Source: Chiua virens
Taxonomy: Eukaryota > Basidiomycota > Agaricomycetes > Boletales > Boletaceae
Direction of reading: 5' to 3'
Assembly (NCBI GenBank): GCA_019787685.1
Contig: JAHNUO010000007.1
Coordinates: 2,108,001 to 2,172,000 of the forward strand
Length of the DNA: 64,000 nt
This document shows positions 1 to 13,479 of the stretch, one piece after another. The notes below the pieces were generated by a model. That model searched no databases. It was not told the origin of the DNA and saw only the letters and a list, made by a program, of their open reading frames with translations. How positions within the stretch are numbered: the stretch's first letter is position 1; the number at the start of each line of letters is the position of its first letter. Position numbers and translations under genes: made by a program.

Positions 1-666
1 TGCGCTGTGAGGATAGCATGGCGCCAACTATGGAACAGTGGAGGAAAGGAAGGTCGAGTGCGTTCGGCCAGAGCGACCTCAAACAGGCGCAAGAGCAGGG
101 CGTCGAGGAAGAGGTTATCAACGGGATCATGGTCAAACACTGGGCTTAACCTCATGGTATCTGAGTTCATGGTGAACGAACATACCAACAAGCATAACAG
201 CAAATGTTTGCAGCGATTTACTTGATCCTTGTTACTGTATGTCACGGTGGACGAGTAAAAATGGTCTTGAACCACTTGATTAAGTGTGAATTTAAGAATG
301 CATGGTGGCCGATATGTGCTGCGTCCAGACCTAGATTCAACAAAGGATCCATGTCCCGATAGGTCGCATAGGGAACGTGATCACTGAAATATAGAACCGT
401 TGAGACCAGTCATTTGTGTAAGTAGTAAATATTGGAATTAAAGCTCGGAAAACCAGGTCCCACATCAAAATCTACAAGTAAGCAGTACATACATACAATG
501 CGCGTCTAAACGGCCGACGTCCTGCATATAGCCAAGATATGCAGCTATGCACCTGTGCAACAAGGGAAAAATAAGACTTTATCAACGAGCTGAAATGTGT
601 ACGTTCGTCTAAAGTAGCTGTAAAATGAAAAAAAACCCCCCCTCAAGAGAACATAAAAAAAAGAGT
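1..666. other. No recognisable gene
   Basis: I see no protein family here. The only open frame in the first 225 bases is short, arginine/serine-rich and resembles nothing I know. The right part probably holds the 3' flank of the minus-strand gene that stops at 667. Confidence 0.4.
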
Positions 667-2632
667 TCATAGGAACGACTGCTTCCCGATATGCACCTTG
701 CCCTTGAGTGGCAGCCCGTTCAGCTGGAACCCGACTTCGTCACCGTTTCCATCGTGGAAGGGCAAACCAGTGATGTTGACGCCAACGTCGACAGTGCCTT
801 GCAAGCCTGCTGTCGCGCCGCCCGAGCCAAATAAAATCTAGAGAAAGCAAATCGCACATGAGCGCACGAAAGATAGCAGGACACGAACATTGGTTGCATA
901 CCTTGGTTACAAAATTACTAAACTCTTTTTCCCGCCCTGGCAGGACTTGAATGGGTATATCGACGATCGAGGCTGATACAGAGAAAATGGATCCCCTCTT
1001 CGTGGGTGCCGTCATAGACGCTCTTGGCTTCTAACCAGTCGTCAGGACGTATGTGCCCAAATGCACGAGGAGGAAGCGGCTTGGGTAGTCGACTCGGAAC
1101 GTTTCCGAGAAGAGTCAAAGGGAGAAGGGATTCATCCACGTCGCCATCAAACACGAGGATATCTGGCATAAGTCTATTGACGTCCATATCGAAGTTCATG
1201 CCTTTGGGGAGCACGATCAAACCAAACACTTCTCCGCTTGCTAAAAATTCAGTTCCATATGGTTTGACTTTCATGTTGCGAATTGTTACGTTGCGCAAGA
1301 CCTGTGGCTTTGTGGGCGGGGAAGGGAATTCGGTATCAAAGACGAGAGACGGAAGTAAAGGGGAGCTGATAGTTATTGGATTGGGTTGGAGGGATAGATA
1401 GTGGGAAACGAAGGACGACAAAGCGTCGATAGCAGTCGATGGTAACGCAAGGACCTTTCCCGTAATATGGACCGTCATGTTAGGATGAGTGAGTGAAAAT
1501 GGTTGCGTTTCAGCGGAAGCGATTGAGATAGGGCCACCTGCATTCTTAGCTGGGAGTGAAACGATAAAAGGCAATGGGGGGACAGTCATTTGGAAGCTAG
1601 GTGGTGTAGGGTTGATTACAGAAGCACAAGCATTCAGTTGAATTTCCTTGTCCGTGGAAGAAATATCGAATGACTTGACTGAAACGAACTGAGAGAATGT
1701 CGGCAAGGGACTGTCCTCGCCTGGGTCCGGTAAACCTGGTATATGAGGGACTGGAAAACGCGTGATTAAATGAAAACAAATACGGGCAATGATTGAATTA
1801 CTTACTGGGGAGTGATAGTCGGGTCTTGATATTGTGGAAATTAGCGGAGACCATACTACGCCACCCTCTGCCAGAGGGGCTACCACCCCATACGGCAACA
1901 GTGGGAACGGAGGCATGGACTGACGCAGCCCCATGGAGCCACGAATCCTTCACGAATTGAACAATCTCCGAGCTATTTCCCGCTACTTGTACAAGGACAG
2001 GTATGGATACTGGTGCGAGCCATGACGAATCATGTGGTGGATTGCTAGTGATGGGCAACTTGCAGTGGGGGGACCGAGATGTTCGCGAGGGTAACTCGGT
2101 CCGAAGACACATTGACCGTGGCAATGTCGGCCGTCACAGTCCCGAGGATGCGAATGCCTAAACGGCCAATCGACTTCCACAGGTCTTCCAGCGTTCCTTG
2201 GCCGCCCTCGGTGTTTACGCCAATGACTGACCCGGCGTCAACACCCACCCTCGCGTCCACTCTTAGCCATAATCCGTCATCTGTGGCGTTTATGATACCA
2301 ATCTCATCCGGGCCTTGTACGACGAGAGCCTTTGCGAGTACGTCATCGGGTGAGACAATAGAAAGCCGAGTCGCGTAGGAGTATGCAACGAGCGCTACGG
2401 CTAGGAAAGCGACTAAGCAGAGGGAGAGCGTGAAAAAGAAGACACATGTTAGTCTCTTCCAGAGTCGGCGATGCGCTGCGGAGTTGTTCTCGAGGTCGAA
2501 TTCATCTTCGTCTCTGGGGCTTGTGTCGCTGGAGCCAGCCTCAAGGAGTGGCGTAGTTTCGGTGGCTTGGCATTGTTCAGCCTTGCCCTTCCCCTTCGTG
2601 TAACGTTGTCGATCGTCGAGTACCGCCGCCAT
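667..2632 (-). CDS. Tag1/DUF3712-like single-span membrane protein, two frameshifts
   Basis: The protein has an acidic, Ser-rich cytosolic head (about residues 1-55), one hydrophobic span (about 58-85, around LSLCLVAFLAVALVAYSY) and a long lumenal region of repeated beta-rich LEA-like segments. This matches the fungal family related to yeast Tag1, a vacuolar membrane protein, often labelled 'pre-rRNA processing' in basidiomycetes. Minus-strand exons are 1806-2632, 902-1750 and 667-837, with introns 1751-1805 and 838-901. ATG 2632 has a good context and directly precedes the acidic head. The frame breaks twice: near 2059 (between VPPLQ and LPITSNPP) and in the G4 run at 993-996 (between THEEG and FSVSAS). 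Each break fits one extra base. Exons sum to 1847 nt; removing two bases gives 615 codons. The function is inferred from family membership only. Confidence 0.72.
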
Positions 2633-2798
2633 GGAGGTCGTAGTGAGAAGAAAGCGTTGCCAAAAGCCAGGCCCCCGACCGATCGAACGTGGCGGCGGTA
2701 CTGCCACGCTCGCTAAATTCGGTTATTTTGCCCCTAAGCACGTTCAACTAACATTAGGTTTTTGGACCTGAAAAACACACATGCAGGGCAGGGCTACG

Positions 2799-4034
2799 CT
2801 ACTGTCTCGATTCCTTTTCACAACGAAGACAACGACAAGTGAAGAACCAACTCTCCTCCAATTCTCGCCTTCTTTGCTCCACAGAGGAATCCGTGTCAAT
2901 ATAACTAATGCACAATTCTTCCCCAGCCTCAACTCTCCGCGTCACCTCGAAATGGAGTGTTCTCCCTTCTCGTCTCTTCTGAACGTTCGACGTACAACCT
3001 ATACACTCCGTTGTCACTCGTAGGTCAATTTCGCAGGAGACTCGGACGCACTGTGATTAAAATAACTCGCGCTGACCCATATACCCCATCCCATCATCTC
3101 GTCCCTCCGATCACCGTCCCATATCCCGAACGCATTCCCAGTGTCACGCGAAAGGACCTCGCGCACGGTAGATATGTATCTCCGAAGGTGCTTTGGAAGC
3201 GCGTTCGAAAGAAAGACGTAGATGCGCAGGTATGCAGTAAGCATGTACGGTCGCGTCTGGATATTGCACGCTTCGCTCGTCTGAAGACGGAGTAACTGCG
3301 CCCAGGACTCGTCGGATCGCGGTTCGTTGTTCCGCGTCGAGTCTAACGTGTCGACGGCCTTCAGATCGGATGAGGAAGCCTGACTACGCTCATCGCAGTA
3401 CCGGCGCACGATAGCAGCCGCGAGCGAACGTGCGATCTCGAGTTCCATGCCCTCTATATGGAGCGTCGAGTAAAAAAGAGCGAGGTCTGCCCGGGAAGCA
3501 ACGAGCGCCTCTGCCCTTTCCCAGGCCGCATCGATAGTTCCCTTGCCAATGCCGCCAGTCATCCCATTCCTGGGACTCATGATCAAAACAGGGAAGCATG
3601 GCCTTGACCTTGACTTGATCCTCCAGCGATTTGAATTGTTTCCGAGTTGCTCCTTGAGCCTTAATCAACAGAGCATCTACCTCCATCAGTAAGGGAGACA
3701 TCTCGTCGCATTCCCAGATATCTTTGCAGACGTCGCTGCAGAACCAGGCGGTCGTCGCGCCCTCTCGACTCCATTTGATGTTCCACGTACGAGAAAGTCC
3801 AACTGTCGGCGGCGCTTGATCGCTCGCAGAGTATGTGAAACATTGGGCACAGACTTCCTTTCGGTAGTCTTTGTAGATGACGTGGGCGAAAGGGGATTTG
3901 CTTGAATGGATCAGAGTCCCTGGTTCGATGTCGCAGATCGCAAATAAGGACCGGCCTCCATAACTCGTAGTTCGGATACGGAAGAAAGAGGATCCCTCAA
4001 GTAATGGCACTGGGGCGCTGGTTGATGAAGACAT
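2799..4034 (-). CDS. SET-domain protein (Set6/SMYD-like lysine methyltransferase), one frameshift
   Basis: The start (ATG 4034) leads into the N-terminal half of a split SET domain (GGRSLFAICDIEPGTLI). A MYND-like zinc-binding stretch follows (CAQCF ... WFCSDVC). The catalytic C-terminal half has FNHSC, EELCISYID and the post-SET cysteines CRCLRC. Intron 2999-3051 splits the NHS/C codon, and joining it recreates the invariant NHSC motif. Family members methylate lysines on histones or other proteins; the substrate is unknown here. The frame changes once near 3535-3543, between EWDDWRHWQG and TIDAAWERAEAL, consistent with one extra base. The exons total 1183 nt, so removing one base gives 394 codons, a normal size for the family. 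All motif residues are present, so the break looks like an indel error or a recent lesion. Confidence 0.8.
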
Positions 4035-4167
4035 TTCGGTGCGACCGGACGATATCCGAGTCCCAGCCGTCCCGACGGGAGGTAAAGTGGGCTCATAGAT
4101 TTTGTCATGCAGTAATTACTACTACAATAAAAGATGAAAAACCCGATACATCCAAACATCGATATCA

Positions 4168-7019
4168 CTACTCATCGGCCATAATCACATCTTGCGGATT
4201 ATCCATGTCATCTTCCATATCAACTTGCTCTTGCTCTGTACCTTCCGACACCACTTCCATTTTTTCCAATAGTTCCGGCAATTCAAACTCGACCAACATA
4301 TCCTTATGGTCAAACCTCCCAATCTTCTCTGCCCACCTTATCAGCTTGTCCTTTCCTTCTACCTCCACGAGGTCTCGGCGCCGAAGCAAGTAGCGTTTGA
4401 GCATCCACGGCAGAGCGTACCGAACGAGAACATAAAGAGCCAGCTCTTTCTCCTCCACGAGCCACTGATAAGGGCCCGGCGTATCCTCGAAGCGATCATG
4501 TAACGCTTGCAAAACCTCCCGGAACTTGTCCGGCTTCTCAGAATATGGTTCTGCAACAGTATCAACAACTCGATGGCATCATCGTCTTCCTGGGTGTAGT
4601 ACTGGAGATGTTCGAGTCCCCCTTCGAAAACGTACGTCAACATGGGGCAGCGCTCGACGATGGCGTAGCGCCTGGAAATATCAAACATGTACGCTGACTT
4701 GTAGGACCTTTCGATCGCATCTTCGATATCGCCCGTCATGATGTATGTGATTGAACGCAAGGCGAGGTCTCTGTGTATATCATGCGGATCGAAGAAGTAC
4801 CTCTGGAGCTTCTCGTCTTCGGGGGCCTGGTTGAGTGAGGAAAACCTACAAGGCATGTAAGAGATCGCAGCACACATGTGTATGATTATCACTTTCACCC
4901 GCAAAGTCTGGTGACCAAGGCCAAGCCTTGCCAAGCGATCATCGATCTTGATGAGATTTCCGCAAAGCATCAACATATCATTTTGAGTCACAACGCTCAG
5001 GTCGTCGTTCAATCGGAGCGGTGGCGTGTGGCCTAGCTCAATCTGGACAGCTTCAATAATCTGCGAGAGTGATAGAGGGCGAAGTGCACCACCCAGCCAA
5101 CGAGTTGCCATCGACACAATCAGTTGGACATCTTCACTTCTCTCGTTGACCCTGCGGAGGATATTATAGTGCACGGTCTCGAGATCTTTCGGGGCCTCCT
5201 CAAGCATTTCGTTGACCTGTGCGACCGACCGACAGATTGCCAGAGAATCCACGATGCACTGAGCATGCCAGAAGCTGCATGAAGACCGTGAGCATTCCAA
5301 AAGCATTCACAAAGGATTTGACACGCACGACTCCTGAGCACATTCAGTCGCGACATCGAGCACTCCAATCTTTTTGAGCTCCGGAATGGCCGAAAGTCTA
5401 TCATGGTCCATCATCCGTTTCATCAGCCACTCACGCATGTCCAGCGTCGTAAACCCTATGTAATCGTCCAAGTTGATGGTAGGTCGACCCCGATATTTGG
5501 CAGCGATTTCCGGTTCAGGCCTACTTGCGACCAAAATTCGAACATTCGCTTCTTGCATAGCCCTCTCGAGAAAGGCAATTACCGCTGGAACGTCCTCACA
5601 TTCGTTTAGACCGTCCACGAAGATGACTTTCTTCTCATGAGCCCGCATGGCATGTAGAATGAGATTTTGGAAGGACTCTAGATCGGCGGGAGGAGGGGAT
5701 CCATCCAGGTACCGCTGGGCAAGATCAGGGAAGGTGGTTTCTAGGTCTGGGTCCGGCACTTGCAAGAACTGGACGAAAAGAGACTTGAGGAAAGTGGACG
5801 TCTTCAGGGTGCGAAGGTCGCGGAAATCGAAGAAGTAGAACGCGGGAAAGAATTCGGGAAGGACATATGGCGGTTCGTCATGTTCTCGTTTACGCCCATC
5901 TTGCTTTTCTTGTTCCTGGATTTTCTCCCATAATTCCTTGAATATCTGTTCGACGATCGCAGCACTGCAAATCTGTAAAGTTGATAGCCGACAGAATTTT
6001 GGTAGACCTACAGAATGACGGACTTCCCGGAGGCAGCTGCGCGACAGTGAGAAACCATGACGTCTCCGAAAAGACATAACACACCTCTGCCGCGAATCCA
6101 AAGAAACCCTTCTGTGGCCGACCACCACTCATGGTAGCGCTTGCATATATCCTTGTTGAAAATCCATTTGCACGTTCCTTCGTGTCTTTGTCGCGACATA
6201 AATTCTTGCCTATCAGTCGTGTCGACGAAACCCAGCCATTCGATGATGTTCATCGCCAGCTGGACTGTGACCACACATTCATTCGAAGTAGTTCTGAGAC
6301 CGGCCAAGAGACCTACTTTGGGGTTCTACCTTCTTGTTTCTTGAAACGATATTTTCAAAGAATGCAGAACGCGGCACAAGACGAACTCACGATGTGTAAA
6401 AGTCTTCGTACAACGCGTCTGCGGCAAGTTTCTTGTATTCATGGATGTACCGGATCTCCTCGTTTAACCTCTCCAGCGAAAGTGGGAACGCGTCCCTCCG
6501 ATTATTGTACGTGGCAATCTTTTTGTGATCCTCGATCGTCTTGTGCATGATATCGCTCGCGCTCTGCATACGTGCGGCAAACATGGCGAGAGGTCCTTCA
6601 GGGACCCATAAACTTTCTATTTTCTTGCGGCGCTCGAGATACCCTTCCGCTTTCCGCTCGTCGTTGGTATCAAGAAGGATCTTTGTGCTGTTCGCGGCAC
6701 CGCCCACGGTGATGTACTCGTCTAGAAGTCGCCTTCGAGGACCCTCTGACTCTTTATCTGACGCGAGGAACTGATAAAAGCAGATAATGGTTCTTGATAA
6801 CAATGATGAGAACTCATCGATCTTGGCCCGAACATCGAACTCAGGTGACGGGGATGTCGGACGAGATTGTGAATTTGGTACAATCTCTGAATCCATGGCA
6901 GAAGGAGCCACCTGGATGGAGAGACTCAATTTGGCAGGTGCGGCGCCTTTCATCCTGTGTAGACTTGACACCATTATTGGGTCGAAGTCCAAGTCATATC
7001 GGTAATTCCCGAACCTCAA
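4168..7019 (-). CDS. NACHT-domain NTPase (fungal STAND/NLR-like), frameshifted
   Basis: An N-terminal region ends in a helical stretch of about 200 residues. A NACHT core follows, with Walker A GRAASGKSV (near 6020-6080, formed across introns), Walker B KVIFVDGLNE and the downstream ILVASRPEPE motif. Then comes a winged-helix-like segment and an acidic C-terminus. Proteins of this type act in fungal non-self recognition and programmed cell death. I see no ankyrin, WD40 or TPR repeats before the stop at 4168, so the sensor part is short or absent. Introns can be inferred near 6013-6080 and 5283-5334. The frame breaks at CCC 4898-4900 (one extra base, beside an intron donor) and near 4565 (one base missing). 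The junction after FYTS near 6387 also does not splice cleanly. The 5' end is uncertain and may extend to about 7160-7400 with a C2-like N-terminus. Confidence 0.68.
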
Positions 7020-8511
7020 CTCGAACCATCTCTATGAGACACATCGAAAGTACTTCAATACGAACCTGGAAGTGAATCGCGCCTAAAAAACGCACTATGC
7101 GTACTTTGAGCGTAAACGACAAAAGTTTCGAACCTCATATGCATGAACCTCAACCATTGTCGAGCTCTCGGACTGCTTCCCTTCGGCCTAGCCCAGTCAG
7201 GAAAAACATTTTCCCTCGAGGCCGCGAGATATCTCTCGTAGCATCTTCGGGACGAATGTGATCCCTGCAGGTGACCGCATGATTGTACGAAGTCTATGGC
7301 GATCCACCGTGGCTTTCGTCTCCCAATGCAATGCCCAAGAACAAGAAAACCCGTGTTGTTGGAAGACGTGGAAGGCTCGTCCTTTGCATAATCCTCAGAA
7401 GTCACGGAGCTAACTTTGTGTCATTCGATGCATATTGACTCTTGAATAGGCCCTACGGTAGACTTTGTGAACCAGGAAAACACTGCCTCCGAAAAACACC
7501 GTAATCCCCTGCTTATACATAGGAACTTCGGGTACCTTGAATGTTTGAAGTTGAAAGGCTGTCGTTCTGGAACGCACCCCGTTTCCGATCAAATTTTGGA
7601 TGCGCCGGTGGCTCAGTTACGCCTGTCCCGCTTTCGGACCCACTTCGATGTGCGATGAGATTGTTTGGATCCAGACTCCAGATGGACTTTCCACAGCAAA
7701 ATTGTAACATGGCCTCGTTTGGGGTAAACGTGAAGGGCCTCCAAACAGTTGTAGAAGAATTCACATTGGTGTGAAATAGGAATGACACAATCCACCTGTT
7801 GTAACCGGCAATGACTCAAGCATATTTTTTTTCCTCGCCTCCGATCCGAGTCACGTACAGAAGGCACCGCCATCGAATCTTGTTTTCGATCAAACTCGTG
7901 GACGGTCGGCTAGCATTAATGACGTTTTGAATTAATTCTCTGTATGTCATTTACTTTCATAAATTACATGACATCCAGCTGTGTTCAGGATTATGTAGTA
8001 CAAGATTCATAGGATCAAGTACATACAACGTCTCTGGTCGACATGCCGACCGCTTCTGGAATACCGTGACAGTTATCGTCGTCCTTTATTTAAGTATTGT
8101 AATAGCCCAACCGGGCACAAAGCGGACGTTGCTTTGGGTTTGAGCGCAACGTCAAACAATCGGATAGAAAAACAGTTTTTTTTTTGTTGCTCATGTGGTA
8201 TGTAATAGATACACGTTTCTGGACCTATTAACTCGAGGTATGGTAAAAAGAGTGGGGAGGGTATCACCGGATCAGAGGGGACGAAATCCATCATACAACC
8301 ATAGGCGATCTGTAGAAGATCAAACAGAGAATAATGAAAAGTCTTAGAGGATACAGATTCCAGAGTATTGTTAGATGTGTGTGGGGTAATGGTGCAGATG
8401 AGGAAAGATAGAGAGATGATGGTGGGAAAAAAACAGTCGGGTGTGGGTTGATGGGATGAGTCCATTTTCGTAAGATTTGACGGATCCGTTGCGCCAGCGC
8501 GTCACATTTTT
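7020..8511. other. Intergenic DNA, possible upstream exons of the NACHT gene
   Basis: Several short minus-strand open frames lie at 7055-7873 without a recognisable family. Some may be 5' exons of the NACHT gene, because related proteins start with a C2-like module. The stretch 7920-8511 is AT-rich, contains T runs and shows nothing I can name. Confidence 0.3.
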
Positions 8512-9465
8512 TTACTGGGCACCAGCACCGAGATTCATCGCGCCCAGTACAATTTCCCATGCGAGGTCAAGACAGTCCCAGAGTTCGGGATCATGCACGC
8601 CGAGAGCGACTGCATTCCGCCAGACGGCGGCGATGTTCTGAGCGACGTTGGTGAGCGCGCCCATGCCGGGTGCTGAAGAGAGGAGGTGCGATGCAAGTTG
8701 GTGCAGGGCAGGGCCTGAAGAAAGTGTGCCCCTTACAGCATGAGAAGACGTGAGGGTGGAGAGGAAGGACGAAGGGACTGCGGGGACGAGCGTGGAGAGC
8801 AGCTGAGCGACACTGTGTGTGTACAGGAAGGTGTGCAGGGGTGCAAATGCGGCGGGTGAGGGTATCGAGAGTGGAAGGACAGGGAGGGTGACGCTGACGG
8901 TGGCATTGGGATGCCCGGCGACAGCGGAGGGAGGGAGACGAGGTAGGGAAGCACACTGAGAAGCGAGGATAACAGCGTGGGTGGGTACAAGAAGTGTAGA
9001 TGAGTCATGAGAGGACGATTTAGAGAGTGCCAGGACATGGGTCGGGATAGATGGTGCACTTGCGGTCGCACGCAGCGGAATAGTGAGGGATCGCGTTTGT
9101 TGGAGCTGCGACCGCGGCATCGAGGACGGCAGGTGGGACGGGGAAAGTGCCGACATGCCGGCCAGCATCCTACGGAGTCATGAGCGATGGAAGTATGGAT
9201 TGATAGAAGATACACACTGGTTAGCCTGAACACGCAACCCTCGGCGAATATATTCGATAGCGACGCCGGCCAGTTCTGGCGCGACCGCAGCAACGTTCTG
9301 GGCGGGTATGTCGGTGTAGGGCGGACGCTGAAGTGTGCGGGGGAGTTGAACATTGGTGGGGAAGGACTGTTGAGTCGAGTACATGGCGGATGAAGCGGAG
9401 GACGGGTCCTCGGAGTCCCAGAAGGCTTTTGTCTGAATGGGGTGGGCGGGGCGAACTTGGAACAT
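8512..9465 (-). CDS. Clp1-like protein (clampless1 family)
   Basis: The family is defined by Coprinopsis and Ustilago Clp1, regulators of clamp-cell formation and dikaryotic growth acting downstream of the homeodomain mating-type genes. The match rests on the N-terminal block PPYTDIPAQNVAAVAPE followed by VAIEYIRRGLRVQ, the Ser/Pro-rich middle with LVPTHAVILASQCASLP, and the C-terminal block VWRNAVALGVHDPELWD. The exons are 9218-9465 and 8512-9169 with a 48-nt intron 9170-9217. They sum to 906 nt (301 residues) with no frame problem, which is in the family range. The protein has no signal peptide and no enzyme motif. Its role in this species is inferred. It does not sit next to visible homeodomain or pheromone genes in this window, so it marks development generally rather than a mating-type locus. 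Confidence 0.82.
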
Positions 9466-12400
9466 TATGAGGAAGGGAAAAGGATGGGAAAAGGATTAAT
9501 GGAGTTGAAGACAAAGGATGTTGTTCGAGGAATTTAATGAGCAGGCTGTGAGTCTGGAATGTTACCCGCGGGGACGATGAATGTTCTTATACTGATCAAA
9601 GGGCCATTTGTAGCACAAAGATATGTTGAAGGACATGGCCGACCAGGGACATGCATTCTTGCACTTTTGGTAAGTCGTTTGTTGCTTTCCGTTTAGGAAA
9701 GTCGACCGCCTCGCGTCCTTTAGATAAACCCTAATCTCACGAATCCCTGATAATCTTGGTAGTCATCACAACGTTCCTGCAGCCTTGTTCTACCTTTAGT
9801 TACCCCTTTCGGTCTCCCGACAGTGTCCATGTTATTTTTTTTGAGCTCCAGACAAGGTTGTACCCCGCCCCAATGACACATAATCTCGATCCATGAGGCT
9901 GGCCACTTTTATATGACTTGCACGCGTGTTCGAGTCTTGTAAGAAGTACCTTCAAAATGGTATGCCTTGTTGATCTGCACTCATAGTTCTGCATGGTATT
10001 GCCGAGACGTGATGTATTGATGATCCCTCACCGAGTTGCTGTCATGTCACTGATTCGGCCCACAGATCTTGTGGCAAAATTACCAGGCTGTTGCCGGTTG
10101 GTGGCAATATTGAGTTCGGTTAACGTTAACTCAAAGTTTAGGTGGTCCCATAACTCAAGTTAAACGACACGAGGACTTACCTCCACCGGCACGACTTGGC
10201 CTCCGATTGAACCCGATCCACGAATTACCAATATTATCGTTCGCTACGCCCACAGATACACACGGACTACATCGTACCATACGGCGGCGTTAAAAACGTG
10301 CGGTGGCTCCATGTACGCCGGTATATCATGATGTATGGTCCGGTGTCAGATGGATAGATCATACACAGGGAGAGTGACACTCGCGCACGTGTCCATTCTC
10401 CAACCACTCCTCGTGTCCATAACATGGGTGTAGATGCTCACCAGTTCCGGCCAGTGCCACCACCTCGAGGGTGTCCTGCAGGCAGACTTGTGGACGCCAC
10501 GCCATGAACTTTACGATCGGGAAGTTCGCAAGGGTGGCCACGCATGCGCACGGCCTCCGGATCTTGCATCCATCATGTTCGCCACCACCCACTCGCCGGT
10601 AACTTTACATCGCGCAGTTGCAATTGTGCCATTGGCACGAGTTCTGAATGGACGTGAATAGAATTTGAGTGCTCCTCGCGTCTCGGCTAGATTACATCAT
10701 CGTATCTCGACTCAGAGGCGCCTGTGATAACTACATTAGCGAAATGTGTTTAGCTTCGCAATACTTAACCTCCGATAAGTAGACGTAAGTCCCTTGGTCT
10801 GTCCATCAAAGACCTGTCACTTCCCGTTATCTTTCTCGTCATGCATGTCGGCCATTCATCCACCCCGATAAAGTGTCCTGATGAGTATTTCGTGAGACGC
10901 AGCAAGCAACAACCCCAGAAAACATCTGGATGCGACGAATATATCCATATGTAAGAGCGGAACTTGGGAAAGACCGATTATTTCGATATCCTTCCGATTA
11001 CAATATCCGATGGAGTCGAGCGGGACGCCGCATCGTACTTTCTGGCCTGATGTCGACTTGGAACGGATCCGGCGTGCAAAGATGGTGATTGCGATAAGAC
11101 CAGGAAACGTGTCCATACCATAGAAGGTTCCTTGCCTGGGTCTCCGCGGAGTGTGGAGAGACTTTCGCAAGTTCATCAAAATCCCAGCGGATCTGGACAG
11201 AGATATGAATGATGAGTATATCAAAATCCCGATCGAAGACTCACCAGTCTTATTCCCAGGTATCCCGCGCGCATACAGGACGCCTACGAATTCTCCGCGA
11301 GAAACCAGTGACCACAAATTGTAGCACGAGACTAACAAGCAAGATCCGCAATAGTTATGAAAAAGACCGTTTGGAAATACTGGCCGGCACAGCAGGAATC
11401 TGCTGTGGTGCACCAACGACTCGGCTAGTAGTCTCCTTATCGAGAATGACCAGCCCCAGGCCACGGCTTGCGGACCGAGAGCAGGTTGGGACTGAGAAGA
11501 GTGAGAAACGATGCAGCCAGATGGGGGTCGTGATAACATAAACACAGATCCTCGGTGAGCAAGTGGAAGATATCACGTCTAGTACTTATTTTGAAGAGGC
11601 CCATAGCTGTTGACACCAAAAACCACAGTTCGTCAGCTGACGTGACGTTTCGTTACCGATATATATACTAGTGAGATTCATCACCAGACTGGTGCTAGAC
11701 CTACCAGCATCTTGTTGGTGAGAGAACCCGCATACTGAAGTTGTTTTGAGCTTCCGGTTCATCTACGTAACCTCTCGACACGTGTGCGTGCAAGTAATCC
11801 CTGAGTAAGTGCGGCAATAGGGGAGAAAGAAAAAATGGCAGCTATCTCTGTGTCCGGCACTCACCAACGTGAATTTTAAAGAAGACAAGGAACCGAACAT
11901 GGAGTCCTGGAAGAATATATTCAAGCGTGCAGTCATCTTGAAGCTTGAAGGTGGATCGAAGCAACGCAAGACAATGGACAATAAGCGTGACTTTTAGAGT
12001 GTGACAATCCACACGTGACCAGTTAGTCACCTCGGAACTCTCCGAAGTCTTTAACCAGCGGATTTCAAATTCCTACTACCAAATGAAACTTTTACGACAG
12101 CCCTTGAAGAACATACATAAGTATTCTTGTTCTGTGAATTCTGATGGTGAGTTTGCATCCACATTTCCACAGTATTTGGTGGATTTCTGCAGATAGATCA
12201 TTCGAGACTCATTGCCAGTGAATGCAAACATAAGTGTTAAAAGTGAGTGCCTTTATGATACATATGACCCATCTTTGGGACAAACCAGTGTTGTGTGTTG
12301 CAGCCCCCATGGCTAACCAATCTTCCCTGGGTATCGTGATCACAATACATGATTATTAATTAACGTGTCAACATTAGTTTCCCAGTGAATGTGAGAAGAG

Positions 12401-13479
12401 TCCGTGATCTGTTGCTGCTTGACATTTGGCAGGGGGGGGAGAAGAGCTCATTGGCAATGTGATTGATGGGGGTCTTAAGTGGGTGGAAAACCCTGCAAGA
12501 AATCCCCACAACATTAGTGTGCTCACACACCAAATTAACCATTCTTCCCCAAGGACCATTACTAAAACCTATTTGAGTGTGATATGAGCACCTCGCAACC
12601 TACAGCGAGTCGCCGGCACCACTGAGGCCACGGCACTTGTGCGCTTTGAGTTCCTCTTTCTCCTAATTAGGCCGTTCACAAAAACGCTTAGCCCAGTTAC
12701 TGGCAACTAAGTCACAAATCTCTTCTTTCCTCACTGCAACAGCACACGACGCCATCCAAACACCAAAAGATAACGTCGGTCGTACCGTTTGAACTTGAGA
12801 TCGAAGGAACGACAATTTGATCGACCACGTAACTAATCATGTGCCCCAAAACTTGGGGGTCACGAGCGCTCAAGCAGTACCTGCGGCACTCTGAAGCTAT
12901 AAGTAGTTGAGGCAAGTTGGTTTCAAGCAGATATGAGTCTTCTTACTTCACAGCCAGGAGAGCATTTCCCCCATGGTGTTAACCGTCAAGTGCGGGTCCT
13001 CGGCCTTTGTTGCTAATCGATATTCTTTCACTCCGCTTGCCTATCCCACTTCGAACAAATGCCCCGGAGAAGCCAGATACAGGTCGGACGAACCAGAGTA
13101 TCTTCACCACCGCACGCTAAGGAACGACAAAAATAGGTTTTGGTCTCCTGGCCAGTATAGCATGTGAATAAGTGATGGGTTACATTGTAGTGCTAACTCG
13201 ATGATGTCCATATAGATTTCAAGCAGAATAAATGTACGCAAAACCAATGAAAGGCGCAAATTACAAGTTTATACATTCTCCAGTGTCGCAGACCTGACTC
13301 GGTCATCCGAGATTATCCCCATTTCTGCAGTCTCTTGAGTTCGCAGCTAGAACGTCATCACATGATCAGTCAATGAAATATTGCAGATCTGAGATCATAA
13401 GACTGACCGGTCGCGTGGACGACATCGATTGTACTCCCCTACACTGATTGTCGATCTCATCATTTCCGGACGCGTGCGA
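9466..13479. other. Gene-poor stretch with unrecognised fragments
   Basis: No open frame here gives a family I recognise. Minus-strand frames at 10856-11545 and 11763-12030 contain hydrophobic segments and could be remains of membrane proteins, but I could not join them into a gene. Frames around 10359-10661 overlap on both strands without a clear winner. The stretch 12050-13360 shows nothing. Confidence 0.35.

Noticed and set aside
990..1040. A 47-nt intron (gtctat...cag) explaining the frame change in the Tag1-like gene
   Set aside because: It joins in the wrong frame and removes conserved residues; a one-base indel in the G4 run restores the family sequence exactly.
10856..11545. 229-codon minus-strand frame as another member of the seven-span array
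   Set aside because: It has hydrophobic segments but none of the array's landmark blocks (LDKAELL, GLILYRD, SITFYMVIIR) or DUF6534 blocks.
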